This document shows, piece by piece, positions 23,086-35,869 of a stretch of DNA of 64,000 nucleotides (within the stretch, counting starts at the first letter, position 1; each line of letters starts with the position of its first letter). The notes beneath the pieces are model-generated. The model saw only the letters and a program-made list of their open reading frames with translations, made no database searches and was not told the origin of the DNA. This DNA comes from Datura wrightii. Lineage: Eukaryota > Streptophyta > Magnoliopsida > Solanales > Solanaceae. Both the position numbers and the translations under genes were made by a program. The stretch covers positions 76,844,001 through 76,908,000 of the forward strand of contig JASDFA010000001.1 of the NCBI GenBank assembly GCA_035772735.1, read 5' to 3'.

Positions 23086-26000
23086 TTAGAAACCAAAGAA
23101 ATTCTTTTTTTTCTTCTTCTTCTCAATGTAGGCTAAGAGCTCTTCTTGACGGGAAAGGGCTTGTTCAAGTGCCTGTCAATAATAACAATATGAAATGTGG
23201 ATATATTAGCTGTCTGTCCCCTCAAATCTCTAATATTATGTCAAGCTAGCTAGTGAAATCATAATCAAGATAATACCATTTTGGTTGCACAAAGCTCTTG
23301 CTCCAATTTATCGACATGACTCATGACATTGTTAAGCATTTCCTCTTTTTCAGGTGGTAAGGAACTAGGCTTGTTGCTAAGACTAATAACCTTCTCCTCG
23401 AGCTCTCCCATGCGTTTCATCATGCTGAAGTACTCGTTATTCGAGATGGCTGGTCCACTCAATCGATATTCTTGAGCATGTGGTTTAACCGTATCAACTC
23501 CTTTTAAGGAACCAGACAAGAGGGTTGAATCTGTAAGCTTTCTTGGCATGTTGCGTGTCATTCGGACCATTGTCACCACGCCCATCACAAATGTCATCAC
23601 TCCGGTGAAAAGATGGTTGCTAAATCCTTCCGGTGACTTAGAAATATCATGCATGGGTAAGAAATCTGAAGCGGAAAAGAGAACAAGTAATAGTTAATAC
23701 TACAAATTAACCAGGATACTAAAAGCAAAAGAAGATTGCTAAATAAACTACTAAAACATCTGCTATACAATGACAGAAATAAATGTGTACCTTTAGCAAT
23801 GGTGTAGTTGTCGGCTTTTGTAGCTTTAGGCATAGTTGCATCAATTACTTTGTCCACCATAGGGATGTAATTATCAGGATCATATGCACTAGGATGATTT
23901 TTCTTTATGTCAACCTACACACATATTTCGATCTGTTTTAGAATCCGGAGCATACTGATAGAACAAAGAAAATTCAACAAGTAGACCCGTGGTACAAGGG
24001 TATTAGAGTAACAAACAAGATGAAATTTCTAGCTTTCTAATATGAGGAATAACCATCAAAAATAGCAGAAGAGAGAGAACTAGTCTATTTATGCACAACT
24101 TTTTTCTGCAGAAGAAAGGGAGAAATATAGGAAAGAAGAAAATGAATTGGCATATTCCTATTGCTCTCAAACATCCTAGTGAGGCTTAAGCTCATTTCAT
24201 GAAAAATTCAAGTGCATTCTAATATGTGATGGATGAAGAAGAACCTTACTTCCTCAGGGACAGTGGAGAGCTGCGTATGAGACACATGATCCCTCTGGAC
24301 CTTGGAAGAGACAGTTCTCATATTAATGGAACTGCTCTTTTTAGCTTCCTATGACATGTATGAAGTTATTGCTCATCTGAAATATCTAATCACTTCACTA
24401 TCGTATAAAGAATAAAAAGGACTGAGAAAATAACAATAAAGGAAGACCAGGCACCTTTGGATTGGCATTCCCATCCTCTGAAATTGTTTTCTCATCAATT
24501 GCTGGAATGACAGTTTTCTTTGTGCATTTATGCATACCACTGTGAACCATCTGAGATAAAATTACTCACATATCTTAGGCATGTCAATGGAAATGGAAAT
24601 TCACAAACGTTGCAGTAATGAATACTAGAACTTCAAAACTACAGGGATGAAACTAACCTTCATTATTTCTGGATCATTCCATGGGCCTCTATCAGAAAGC
24701 ATACATCCTCCTTTGTCACTACAAGTGCACGTACCACCTAAGAACTCTGGAAGTTCGCTGATGCAAGGCAATGACAAACAAGTCTCTTTAGGCTCTATGC
24801 GAGAACTTTAGTTAGTTATGCATAATTCATTTTAAATAGATAATGTTGTTCTCTCTTATTATTTTATGGGCTAGAATCAGATTCAGCACATTCTTTGGAC
24901 ATTTAGCTGGAGGTATGCTTGAAGCTTAGGAAAGCGGAAGAGAATATTTAAGTTCACCTGTATTTACCTGGCATCAATTATTTCAAGCAACTTGCTCTGG
25001 TATTTGTTACCAAGAACCTAAAAGGAAAGACCAATGAATTTGTTATTCCAATGAAAATGACAGAGGCAGTCCATTTCTAATTGAAGATAAATGTAGGCTT
25101 ACGTTGATTTTTGCGGTGGTCTTGGGGTCAAGGAATGACTTAACAGAGTTCCATAAAAGCCTAAATCCAGAACCAGCATTGATGATATACATACGACACA
25201 AGCTCTAAACAGTGAATAAAATATTCATGTAAGCAACATAAACTTGAAAATTTTCATCAAAAATCCAATGGCCAGCAAGAAGTGTGTGCAATGGCTTCAG
25301 CCAAGTGTGAGACAACAACTACCTCAGGATAATTGTTACCATCAACACCTTGGAGGCATTGAAGGAGTTCCCTTGCTGATTTGTTGAAATTTTTTAGTCC
25401 CTGAGGCATTATTGATGTAGATTGTTAGTCATTGCTATAAACTCCCAGCGGAAGAAATACATTACCTTTTCACTTTTACTTCTTACCAAAAATCATTGGA
25501 AACAACAAACTTTCTATAGAAATCTAGAAAAATATTCACACCTTATCTCATAGCATTATATAAAATCCCAACATACCACTCCTTGCACATCCAAAATAGT
25601 TGTGCTTGTATCAATATGTCTTTTGGCTGCAATGGAGCAAGCTGGCAATTTGTCATTGAAAGTCCTCTCGAACTCCTGCACATGGTACTTGAGATATCGG
25701 TCCATTGTTGTGACTTGCAGGAGCTTGGTAGAATCTACTTGACCAATTCTTTCAATATATACTGGTCTTCCATCTTTGTCAACTCCATGATGCCCTTGAG
25801 GATAGTACTTGAGGACCTCCTCCTTTTCCTTGAAGTCAAAGTCCTAAGAATGATGTACAAAAAACTTAAATTAGACCTTAAATCTTTTGGATTACATCTA
25901 TCTGTCTAACCCTAACTGACTTTTTCAAAAGTACCTCCGTGATAGTGTCTGCACCAAATTCCTTCCTCCAATTAATCATATCAGACCACATCTGCTTTGT

Positions 26001-26625
26001 TTTCTCTAAATCAAATCTTCTGGCCTTCAAAAACCTGTATCATCATCCAAATACTTGTCATCAAACATTGCACTGGAGAAATACTTTAGTATCAAGAATT
26101 TAATGACTTGTTTTACCTTAGCATCATATGATAATCATCATGTTGTGCAGGAAGTAATTCCTCCAGGATAAGTGCTTGACGCAAGGCATCAACTGCCTTT
26201 GATTCCTCCACATCATGCTCATCCTCAAAGACAACAGACATGACCCTACTATTTCTACGGCCAGTTTTTTTAAGAGACTGTCTAAATTTGTTGGAGGCAT
26301 TAAGTGCCTTTTTCTTGAATGACCCAAGCCTTGGCTTCTTATCCTCCTCAGTGTTTTCAATATCAATATTTTCCATACCTGTAAAAAGAATAAATAGATA
26401 ACAATCGCATAGCCTGTAGATTTTACGCATCCACAGGATAAAAAGATGCAACAAGATTTTGGTGCTTTTATATATTCTAAAAATCAAGATAATTTCTTCA
26501 TGAATTCTCGAGTAAGTTTCATGTAATTCTTCTGGATCAACTACATTTCAAGGTAATCAAGATTAAGATAACTTACTTGGCCTGACTGGTCCTTCAAGAG
26601 GTCCTGTTGACATTTTGCCACTCAT
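23086..26625 (-). CDS. SEC14-like phosphatidylinositol transfer protein with C-terminal nodulin domain (SFH family)
   Basis: Coding exons, read on the minus strand: 26625-26577, 26378-26117, 26034-25935, 25843-25577, 25400-25323, 25204-25103, 25017-24968, 24757-24658, 24550-24455, 24348-24250, 23914-23791, 23665-23277, 23172-23086. All junctions are GT-AG and the phases fit, giving 1803 nt (600 residues plus TAA). An N-terminal basic segment is followed by a CRAL-TRIO N helix region (about 70-130, FLKARRFDLEKTKQMW), the SEC14 lipid-binding fold (about 150-325, GSGFRLLWNSVKSFLDP), an acidic linker, a hydrophobic stretch (about 460-476), a coiled-coil-like segment and a basic tail of six lysines ending NFFGF. 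Members of this family transfer phosphatidylinositol, help PI 4-kinases make phosphoinositides and guide polarised growth (e.g. Arabidopsis AtSFH1); the basic tail binds membrane phosphoinositides. I cannot tell which paralogue this is. It appears intact and is the only intact gene in the window. Confidence 0.94.
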
Positions 26626-27260
26626 GATTGCAGGTCAATAATATTTGTGACAATGTATAGAATTTACTCTTATTGTCGAATGCCTACACCTATCGAAACA
26701 AAAGTGAAATTAGAGAGGAATAAATTTTAAATCGCCAGCAGAAATCAAGTTGATATTGTAACAAAGATTTTCATACATATACAATAACAATTCGAATTCA
26801 TTGAGTAATACAAAATAAAAATAAAAAAGGCAAATCAGCTTGTAGTGAAAAGGGAAATAAATAATAAATTCATCACAATATGGTCATATATCATGGAACT
26901 ATACATTATGAAATACAAGAAATGGCAAAGTTCAAATGAACAATTAGTTTAGGTCAATAATATAGATCTTGGACATCATTTTTATTTGGGTAAGTAATTT
27001 ATCTTTTTAGGCATCTCATTACTATGAAAAATCATCTTAATTTAACCATTTATATGTTGATTGTGAACCTCACTCATTTATCTGGATGGAAACTAGCTAA
27101 GGTATGTGGAGTTCACATAGGTGGAAAAAAATAAATAAAAAGAAAAGTTGGAGTAAAAAATTTACGTTAATGAAAAGCGGAAGCGATGAAGGGGTTTACA
27201 TGAGAGATGGAGAGAGAAGCAGGGAGATTGATTATTACCAGTGACAAAAAGAAATGGCAG
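26626..27260 (-). promoter_or_regulatory. Probable 5' UTR, 5' UTR intron and proximal promoter of the SEC14-like gene
   Basis: Upstream of the ATG, the minus strand has a good acceptor (CGATAG/GTGTAGG, exon starting at 26689) and a possible donor (TTAAC/GTAAAT, exon ending at 27166) preceded by a CT-rich leader (CTCCCTGCTTCTCTCTCCATC). This suggests a non-coding first exon at about 27166-27240 and a 5' UTR intron of roughly 475 bp. I see no clear TATA box. Exon limits need transcript data. Confidence 0.45.
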
Positions 27261-28084
27261 GGACAATAAAAAAACATGGAGGAGTTTTCTCTTAAATTAC
27301 CTAACTACTCTGCTCGAAAGAAACGGGGGTCCTTATAACTAAGTGAATGGACAAGCTATAAAATTTGTCTAATTTTTTACCCACCATTGGTAATCTGATG
27401 CTGGAGACAAGGACATGAGATTTGGAGTGATAAGGAAATCACTGGTCCTCTCTTCTTGGAACCAACTACCTAACCGTCTCTCATGCATATTCTTTCCACA
27501 TTCTTCGTTTTCCCATATAATAGTATGAATTTTGCCTTATTTAAATGGGCTCAATCATTAAATTGGTCATTGCTCAATATTCAGCCATTATTTAAAATAG
27601 AAATTATATTTAAATTAAAATATCACTAGCTAAAATACGGAAATGTCCAACATATGATGTTGAAGTTCGAGATTTTAGCAAGTAAAATTCCAAAATTGAA
27701 AATTTGAATTCCTTTGAAACTCCCAAAATGACTCATGGAATTCAAACTTTTATCTATTCAAACTCGGTAGGTTTTTCGTGGAGTTTGAAATAAATATTGT
27801 GAGTGAAATTATTATAAATTTTAAACTATGTTTCATGAGTGAAATAATGATAAATAAATAAATTTTAAAATAAATACCATGAGTAAATAGGTATTTATAA
27901 GAAATTTTAAAATGATGGAAAATAGACTGCAATCACAAATAAAATATGATAAATCGAGATTTTAATGATGAATATTTGTGAGTACAATTATGTTCCTCCG
28001 TTGATTCTTGTTTTTTAATTTTCTCCTTAATTTGAGAGTTGTTAGTAGCATATTTCTCAATGTAGGATGAGTTGGACCTTCATG
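27261..28084. other. AT-rich intergenic sequence
   Basis: This lies between the gene's upstream region and the decayed LTR of element J. I recognise no feature in it. Confidence 0.5.
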
Positions 28085-30590
28085 AGGTGTAGTTGATTGC
28101 TATGAACATCAAGCGGCGGCCTTGATAAGCCTGGAATGATGTGAAACAGCCGGACAACTACCTCAAGACCTCGAGAGGACTTTGATAATCACAAGGGATC
28201 ACCTACCATAAGCATCGGGCTTAGAACCTGCATAAAAAGTGCAGAAAGCAAGGGTGAGTACGATGAACACATGTACTCTGCATCATCCTCGCTTACCCTA
28301 AAATAAAAAGATGGCAAGGATCGGCCCTATACCTGCTTTCTTAATTTCTTCATCACAATGTCAACATAAGGTATCTCAAATCAAGCCATAATAACCGCCA
28401 AAGATATCATATTTAACAATTCAAGAAAATATTAAATATTCACATTAAGTCCAAAGATACCAATAAATCACAATCAAAATCAATTAATCCCCTTCACAAT
28501 CAAGTCGATACACCAAGCTAATGAAAATGAATGATAGTGTAATGCACATTGAATGATGATGCATGTGGCCTAGTTAGAAAATATATATATACCCTCCATC
28601 CTACCTCGGATAGTTGGAATCCATGGGGGACTCATGAAGTCCATATACGCACTTTATATCGGACCACTCTATGGTGCATCCTGGATGCCGCATCTAGTAC
28701 CAAATAACCCTAGAATGGAAAATATTTTGGGTGATTCAACTAACAAAATTTCGTCCTTTCACTTCCTCAATGTCCATATGCATGAGATGCAATATCAATA
28801 TAACCAATCCTACACACAAACAATTACAATTTACTCAAAGTAAAAACAATGAGACTAGGACAGTGAAAGAGTACTCAAATAGCATTTCATAAGTAAGCCT
28901 TCAGCTAAAAATCAATTTATCAATGTTTAGCGATTAATATCAAGTGACCCACAAGCCAATGTCATTACTAATAACCTTGCACACCTATTCACAAGTTCAT
29001 AAATTACCAAGTGAGGAACACTGCATTTTATCCATACATAAACAAGAAATCGTGCTCATTTATTTATAGAGTTCATAAATTCCCAAGTGAGCAACACTAC
29101 ATTTTATCCAATGCATAAACAAGAAATCATGTTCACATACTCATAGAATTCATTACTTCAAAAAATAGTTTTCAGTTTTACATATCATGAACCGATACCT
29201 TCATAAATGCTCTCAATCACATTTATATGAGACCTCTTTACCCATTACCCCTTAAATCAATCAATTAACACACTAACACTTCATAAAGAGTCAAAGAAAA
29301 TCTTAACTTATCTTAACCGGAGTCCAAAAAATCAAATTATGACTTTGCCCTTCTTCAAAGCCTCCAAATAGTCCAAATGTGGTCAAATATATAATCCAAA
29401 TTAGTATATGAGTCTATAGACACCCATATTACCATAAAAAGAATCAGCTCGGAAGTCGGGTCACAAAGTTAACCCTGAGCGCAAATGTCGAATCTGGAAA
29501 TTTCTTTCAAATCGATCTACCTATTAAGGAAAAAAGCTTATGCACCAAAAATAAGCTAAAATGGATCATTAATCGACCCCCAAATTAAAAAATTATATAA
29601 ATATCAATTTAGGATAAACACCCCCAAATTCATGATCCAAAACAACAACTAAATCAGGAATTAAGCCATAGAATAGCGGGAAAATATGTTTAGATGGTTA
29701 GAATGTTACTCCAAGAAAAAACTGAGCAAAAACCCTCCAAGAACCCTCAAAATTGAGGTCCAAATCCCCAAAAATGAGTTAGAGAGTGATTCCATCAATT
29801 TGGGAACTTTAAATTAAAAACTGCCATGGTTCTTCATAATTGTGAACAACTAGGATCTGGCCACCTTTTAGATGTCGCAAGTGCAAACCCAAAATATCGC
29901 AAATGCGAACCTGGCCTGCCACTACTTAGACATCACAAATGTGAACAAAGTTTCACAATTGTGAACTATCATACCCAATCTTAAATATCACAAATGCGAT
30001 CTTAGACCTTGTAAATGCCACATCCCCCAGAAACTTAGACTTTGTAATTGCAGACTACACCAGATATTAACAACTTTAGCAATTCAAACTCAACCAAAAA
30101 ATCTCCAAGTGGACCTTCAAAATTTGTTTGGAGCCCCATGGAAACAACCAAATATGAACATACTAAAAAACCATATTTCAGACCTATTAAAATTATCAAA
30201 TTACTGATCTGGGATTGTCTTAACTGAGAGTTGACCATTATTGACCTTAAATTCCTTAAACTTTAAAAAAATCCAATTACGGACCTAAATCACTCCCGAA
30301 CACCTCGAGATTTGTACCAACTATCCGACGAAGTTAAAAATCAACTTCGTGCCTAATAAAACTATCAAAATTTGAATTTGAGTTCATTAATATAAAATAT
30401 TGACTTTGTTCAAACTTCTCAACTTTTCAATTTTTAAAATTGAAAAAGTCACCTAATACTCATATTATCACCTCGAAAGTCATGCCACACATTCCTGCAT
30501 GTCATAAATGACATACACAAGCTATGAACGAAAGGTTAAAATAGTTGAAATCATGCATAAAGTACAAATTGACCATAAGGTCGATACATC
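28085..30590 (-). repeat. Element J decayed 3' LTR
   Basis: A minus-oriented LTR of a chromovirus, with approximate ends. It contains the U5-like region with GCAGAAAGCAAGGGTGAGTACG near 28240-28260. A duplicated segment of about 78 bp lies at 28996-29068 and 29070-29150. At 29870-30060 there are palindromic cassettes of the type CGCAAATGCG and CACAAATGTG. It directly follows the J integrase remnant in the minus direction. Confidence 0.65.
29870..30060 (-). promoter_or_regulatory. Palindromic cassettes in element J LTR
   Basis: Short palindromes recur at intervals: TCGCAAATGCGA, TCACAAATGTGA and variants such as TTTCACAATTGTGAA. They occupy a part of the LTR comparable to the GC hairpins of the other elements but differ in sequence. 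Confidence 0.55.
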
Positions 30591-31480
30591 ATCCACCACT
30601 AAACACACATCCATCCTCGAACATAAAGAGAAAAAAAGTATCTGAATGGTCGAAAAACTGAGGATATTTACTCCACATGTACAGCTCGATCTTCCAAGTT
30701 ACCTCCTCTACCAAATAGTGCCTCCGCTGCACTTTCATTAAAGCTATCTCCTTGGACTTCAACTTTTGAATTTGCCTGTCTAGAATAGACACAGTCTCTT
30801 CCTCAAAATTAGATTTTGATCTAGTTTCACCAAGTCCTATTGGATCACATGGGAACCATCAAAATGATACTTCTTCAACATAGATACATGAAATACTGGA
30901 TGAACAACTAATAGATTTGGATGTAAGGCTAACTAATAATCCACCTCCCTAATACACCAAAGTACCTCAAATGGACCAATAGACCTAGCAGTAAGCTTTC
31001 CCTTTTTTAAAAACCTCATAACACCCTTCATGGTTGATACCTTTAGCAACACCTTTTGTTTGACCATAAACTTCAAATCATGAACCCTCTGATCCGTGTA
31101 ACTCATTTGCCTTCTATGAGCCATAAGGAGTCTATGCTAAATCACCTTTACCTTATTCAAGGAGTCTCTCAATAAATCAGTACCCTATGGACTAACCTCA
31201 AAAACATCGAACCGCCCATTTGGAGACATATATCTCCTACCATACAAGTTATCAAATAGAGTCATCTGAATGTTGGAATGATAGTTTATGATGTAATTAA
31301 GAAAACTCTTCCAAGGGCAAGACTGGTCTTAATAACGTCCAAAATCAATAACACAAGCTGGAAGCATGTCCTATAATACCTGAATAATCTGCTCAGACTA
31401 GCCATGTATATGAGGGTGAAAAACTGTGTCAAGCTCCAGTCAGGTACCCAAATCCTTCTACATCAACCTCCAAAATTGTG
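30591..31480 (-). pseudogene. Element J integrase and chromodomain remnant
   Basis: Minus-strand fragments show the integrase C-terminal region (KVSTMKGVMRFLKKGKL, SIGPFEVLW, VHPVFHVSMLKKY) and the chromodomain-like end (ILDRQIQKLKSKEIALMKVQ). Many stops and shifts interrupt it. Upstream pol is missing: near 31480 it meets the remnant of element K. Confidence 0.8.
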
Positions 31481-31489
31481 ACTTAAACT

Positions 31490-31898
31490 AGGTTCCTCCA
31501 AAACTGTGACATAAACTATCATGGTGAATCTACTCGGTGACACGGAGCTATTATGAACCTATACTGTTTAACGGGTGAAACTTTTTATATAGACCTCCAT
31601 GGCACGTTGCCTAATGCGGAGATTTACCTCTATGGCATGTTTCCAATGCGGAGGTCCACTAGATAAAGGCAACCCATTAATATTTTCACTCAGCATGAAA
31701 AGAGGTATCACAGACCTACCTCTCCATGACACAGAGCTGACACGGAGGCATACTAATTAAGCTTCATTTTAACCTTTAACTTCCCTTCGCGCCTTTGGGT
31801 TGAGCATTAATTCCCGCAATGCATTTTATACCCTAATGCTCTTCTAGCTTCACCTTATCCCGCAAGTTATCCAAAAATAATAAACTAATTTAAAAAGG
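31490..31898 (-). repeat. Element K LTR/3' remnant
   Basis: Decayed minus-oriented sequence with CCATGGCACG, ATGCGGAG and TGACACGGAG fragments. These resemble worn copies of the hairpin module of the other Athila-like LTRs (C and G). The boundaries are uncertain. Confidence 0.45.
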
Positions 31899-33261
31899 GT
31901 GGGTTGCCTCCCACCAAGCGCCTTAGTTTTGGTCGTGGCACGACACTTTTTCTTTGATAGATCCTATACTATTACATTACAATTATGGATTTTCTCCCAT
32001 GTAGCGCCTGATTTACCGTCTCGACATGACCCAACTCAGACTCATTTATCAGATAAAGTGATGCACGTCTTTTTTTTATTAACGCCCTCACCCCGATAAT
32101 GCTTACACCATTGACCATTCACCAAAAACATGGCACTCTTATATTCTTTCCATAATTCAACTACTATATGGGGTCATTTGAACAACCTCAAATGGTCCAA
32201 ACAACACTGACCACAACTTTCTTGGAAATAACTTCAGCATGGAATTGAACAGCAAAAACATCTTCCCTGGCTCAAAAACATTTAGCACTATATGCTTGTG
32301 GTGTCATCTCTTGGTTTTCTCCTTGTACAACATTGCATTTTCATAGGCGTTTCCCCAAAACTCCTTAAGTTCATGCAGCTGCAACATCCATTTTTGCCTA
32401 GCTAACTCAGGGTCTTATTTAACTTTTTCACAACCCAATATGTCTGATGTTCTAGCTCCACAGGCAAGTGGCAGGCCTTTCCATAAACTAACTGATACAG
32501 TGAAGTCCCAATGGGCGTTTTATAGGATGTCATATATGCCCACAAGGCATCATCCAATTTGCTTGTCCAATCCTTGCATTGAGCATTCACTATGTTCTGG
32601 AGGATCTACTTTACTTCTTTGTTAGAAACTTCAACCTGCCCGCTGGTCTGAGGGTGGTAACCTGTGACAACCTTATACCTTACCCCATACTTAGCCAAGA
32701 GGTCTCAAAACCAATTTTTTATGAAGTGCAAACCTCCATTACTAATAATTTCTCTTGGGGTCCTAAACCTAGAGAAAATCTGCTTCTTCACCAATTTTTC
32801 CATTACCTTGGCATCATTAGCGGGGAAAGCAGCAACTTCAACCCACTTGGAGACGTAATTCACCGCTACTAGGATATACTAGTTACCAAACGATGGTGGA
32901 AATGGCCTCGTAAAATCTATAACCCACATATCAAATACCTCGACTTCTAAGATATTATTTAGTGGCATCTTATACTTCCTATAAATGGTGCCTATCCGCT
33001 GACATTGATCGCATGCCTTGACATATACTGAGGCATCCTTGAACAAAGTTGGCCAAAAGAATCTAGATTGCAGCACTTTGTGAGCTGTACGATCTCCTCC
33101 ACAGTGACCTCCATATGGTGAGGAGTGGTAATTTTCCAACAATTGTGCCAACTGGCATTTTGGAATACACCTTATCATCAGTTGATCTAGGCCCTGCTTA
33201 AAAATGTAAGGTTCGTCCCATATATAGAAACAAACTCATACTTCAACTTCTTGTTTGTTGA
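31899..33261 (-). pseudogene. Element K: Athila-like integrase remnant
   Basis: In the minus direction it reads WDEPYIFKQG, then the zinc-binding SPYGGHCGGDRTAHKVLQ and ACDQCQRIG, then DFTRPFPP, and later LDDALWAYMTSYKTPIG and YGKACHLPVELEH. The last motif is characteristic of Athila integrases. Stops and shifts are frequent. At about 31903 lies the inverted GGGTTGCCTCCCA motif shared with element C. The upstream part of the same polyprotein lies at 55311-55495, moved 22 kb away by later insertions. Confidence 0.85.
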
Positions 33262-33303
33262 TGTCACAATCCAAGTGGTCGTGATTGGTACCCATGCTAC
33301 CCA

Positions 33304-35660
33304 TGTTATACCCCGAAAGCCCACAGATCAGATCGGGGAGTGGAAACAGAGAAAACTAGAATTTAGCACCAGGTCACATAATGAGTCGTGCTGTGACCCT
33401 TGGAGTAGACCATGAGTCGTGAAGTGAATCGTGGTGAGGTGTTGGACTTAAGTTGAAATTTGGAGCTTTGAAGTCCCCACGGACATGACCACGAGTCGTG
33501 GTCAGTCCCCATGACTCATTGAGTCAATCGTGGTCAAGGGTTATGGGAAGATGAAAAAGAAGTTGGCAATGTACCCTACGGTTGGACACCACGAGTCATG
33601 GTCAAACACCACGATTCATTGGATGAGTCGTGGTCAACCTTTGGTGAAAGACTTGAGATGTTGGGCAGTGAAGGCGACGAGTGGTGACCACGAGTCATGG
33701 TCACCAATAACGATCCGTTAAGTCTCTCGTGGGGACCCATTGAGGAAAAGTGGCAGTGCACACGATGACAGCTAATGACGATTCGTTCCACCTAGTAACG
33801 ACTCATCTAGTCCCTCGTTGGGACTGGCGGTCAGTTATTTTTTGCTAATTTAGTAAGGGATTTTCCATAATTTATATGATCCTAAGGCCTAAAGTACATT
33901 GTTTTAAGCTATGAATGATGAGTTTTAAGAGGGGTAAGTTTATTTTAGGCCATTTTTACTCATGCATGCAAAGTTAGAGAGCTAGAGAGGTGATCAAGCC
34001 TAATTCCTTCAAGTTTTTCTTCAATCCTTCATTATGAAATCAAGGGAGTGGTAGAATCAGATCCTATCAGGTATGTAGGATTACGAATGGGTGAATTCGT
34101 TCACACCCATGCCCAATCCCCCTCTAAATCATGAAAATTCATATGTTGATTCTATGGGGTTTTAACACAATGCATGAGATTCCTAATTTTTCTACATGGG
34201 TATAATCTAAATACATTCTACTATTGAATTATGATTCATGCGCATGTTTTACATTGTTTTCAATTATAATCATATTTCAAGCTTTATAAACTAAAATTCC
34301 CATCTATGAGAAGTTCAAGAAGTGGAGATTTATGATGAATGTTCAAGTATGATGAGATATTATTGATGAAAAACATGTTTTCAAGTTACCCATGTTCATA
34401 AACATGTTTTCAAGTGAATTAAGTATTTTTAAGCATGTTAAAGTATTGGGCAATGTCCATATGTTCAAGTATGATTTATGATTTCCCGAATTAAACTTAT
34501 CATGTGGTTTTGGAGTTAAGACTCCCATTTATGTTCATCATGTGGTATGGTTTGAGTTAAAGCTCCTCATATATACTTTCAAATTTGATATGTATTTGAT
34601 TATTAAGCTTCATCAATAGACAATGGTAAGCTTTGTTAAAAAACGATGGAGAGAATATGCATGTTTTTGGGAGTAGTGTCTAGCACAGAGTAGGCTAAGG
34701 GTCAGACGACCCTATGCCTCAGAACTACGCACCAACGTAGGTTTATACATATCATTTATACTTTGGGACCTCCCTTTTGAGTTATCCCCTGCCCCGAATT
34801 GGCCTCGATCTTGATATCGATATCATGGTATTGTCCTTAGCCCTAACAAGGCTTTAGATGGCTCTACCCACTTGAGTGTGATATTTGGGATCACGTAAGC
34901 TCTATCGTGCTATGTCGGTTATATGATGAGTCTCCCATTGTTCCTCATGATTTCAGTTACGCATGGTTATCATTTATGGTATATATATATATATATATAT
35001 GTTCTAAAGAAGGTTTGACCCAATGTTTAGTTCTACTTATGATTATCAGATTTCAGCTTTGGGTCATTCAATTTAGTTATGATGTTATGTTATGTTCATA
35101 TCATGATTTCAAAAAATAGCATGCAAGCCTACTCTCAAACTCTTGTTCTGATCATGTTTTATATTACACATGTTTTAAATGATTTTTACTTATTTATGCA
35201 GTTTTACTTACCTTGCATACTCGGTACATTCCACGTACTGACCGCATACTCTATGCTGTATCATTTTATTATACAGGCTTCGATTGTCAAACTCAGACCC
35301 CCACTAGCTAGCTTTCGGAGTTAGCATCAGTCTCTGCTGGTGAGTCCTCATCTATCAAGGGCCCCACTTTTATTCAGTTATGTTTGCAAATTTTCGATTT
35401 CGGACTTAGAGAGTTAGTTGGGATCTTGACCCATCACTCATCAGAATTAGAGGCTTTTCAGACAATAGATTGTATTCAGCTTCAGACTCGTGTTATATTT
35501 TTGGATTGTGTGTTATACTTAGACTTCCTCTATGTTATTATGTTAACTCTTCCTCTTTATTTGATTGAGTTAGATGTATGTTCATTCCATGGGTCGACTT
35601 GGAGTCTCTCGGGGCTCCTTGTCCTGTGTCTCATTTCGGGCCTATGTTCGGATCACGACA
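33304..35660 (+). repeat. Element D 5' LTR
   Basis: Runs from TGTTATACCCCG to GATCACGACA and is followed by the primer site. The region 33360-33830 holds many CCACGAGTCGTGG-type palindromes, for example GACCACGA-G-TCGTGGTC at 33487-33503. A short (AT)n run starts near 34980. Confidence 0.93.
33360..33830 (+). promoter_or_regulatory. CCACGAGTCGTGG palindrome array, element D 5' LTR
   Basis: Multiple copies and variants (CCACGAGTCATGG, CCACGATTCATTGG, GTGGTCA) occur over about 470 bp. The same array lies in the 3' LTR at about 40780-41230 and a related one in element E's LTR at 55590-55900. Many differences between copies are CG to TG or CA. Confidence 0.65.
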
Positions 35661-35664
35661 AACT

Positions 35665-35675
35665 TGGTATCAGAG
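35665..35675 (+). other. Element D primer-binding site (initiator tRNA-Met)
   Basis: TGGTATCAGAG lies four bases after the LTR end and matches the initiator tRNA-Met complement for 11 bases. Confidence 0.88.
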
Positions 35676-35869
35676 AAATAGGTTTTGAAGTGTCCTAGGG
35701 TGTCTGAAAGCCGCGTTAAGTAGAGTCTTTTTATGGGTGTGAAGCGCGCCACACTTATGACAAAGAGGCTACGAGACGTTTAGAAAATGTTCCCTTCTTT
35801 CATGATCTATGTCATGTAGTGAAATGCCTCTCCATCCTTCTAACTCATGCTATTCGCGATTGTAGAATC

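Noticed and set aside
25583..25909. 108-residue plus-strand frame
   Set aside because: It lies antisense across exon 4 and its introns of the SEC14-like gene, whose minus-strand reading is far stronger.
31899..33261. Possible env-like gene in the Athila-type elements
   Set aside because: Only integrase and non-coding remnants could be read. Nothing with a signal peptide or membrane segments was visible.
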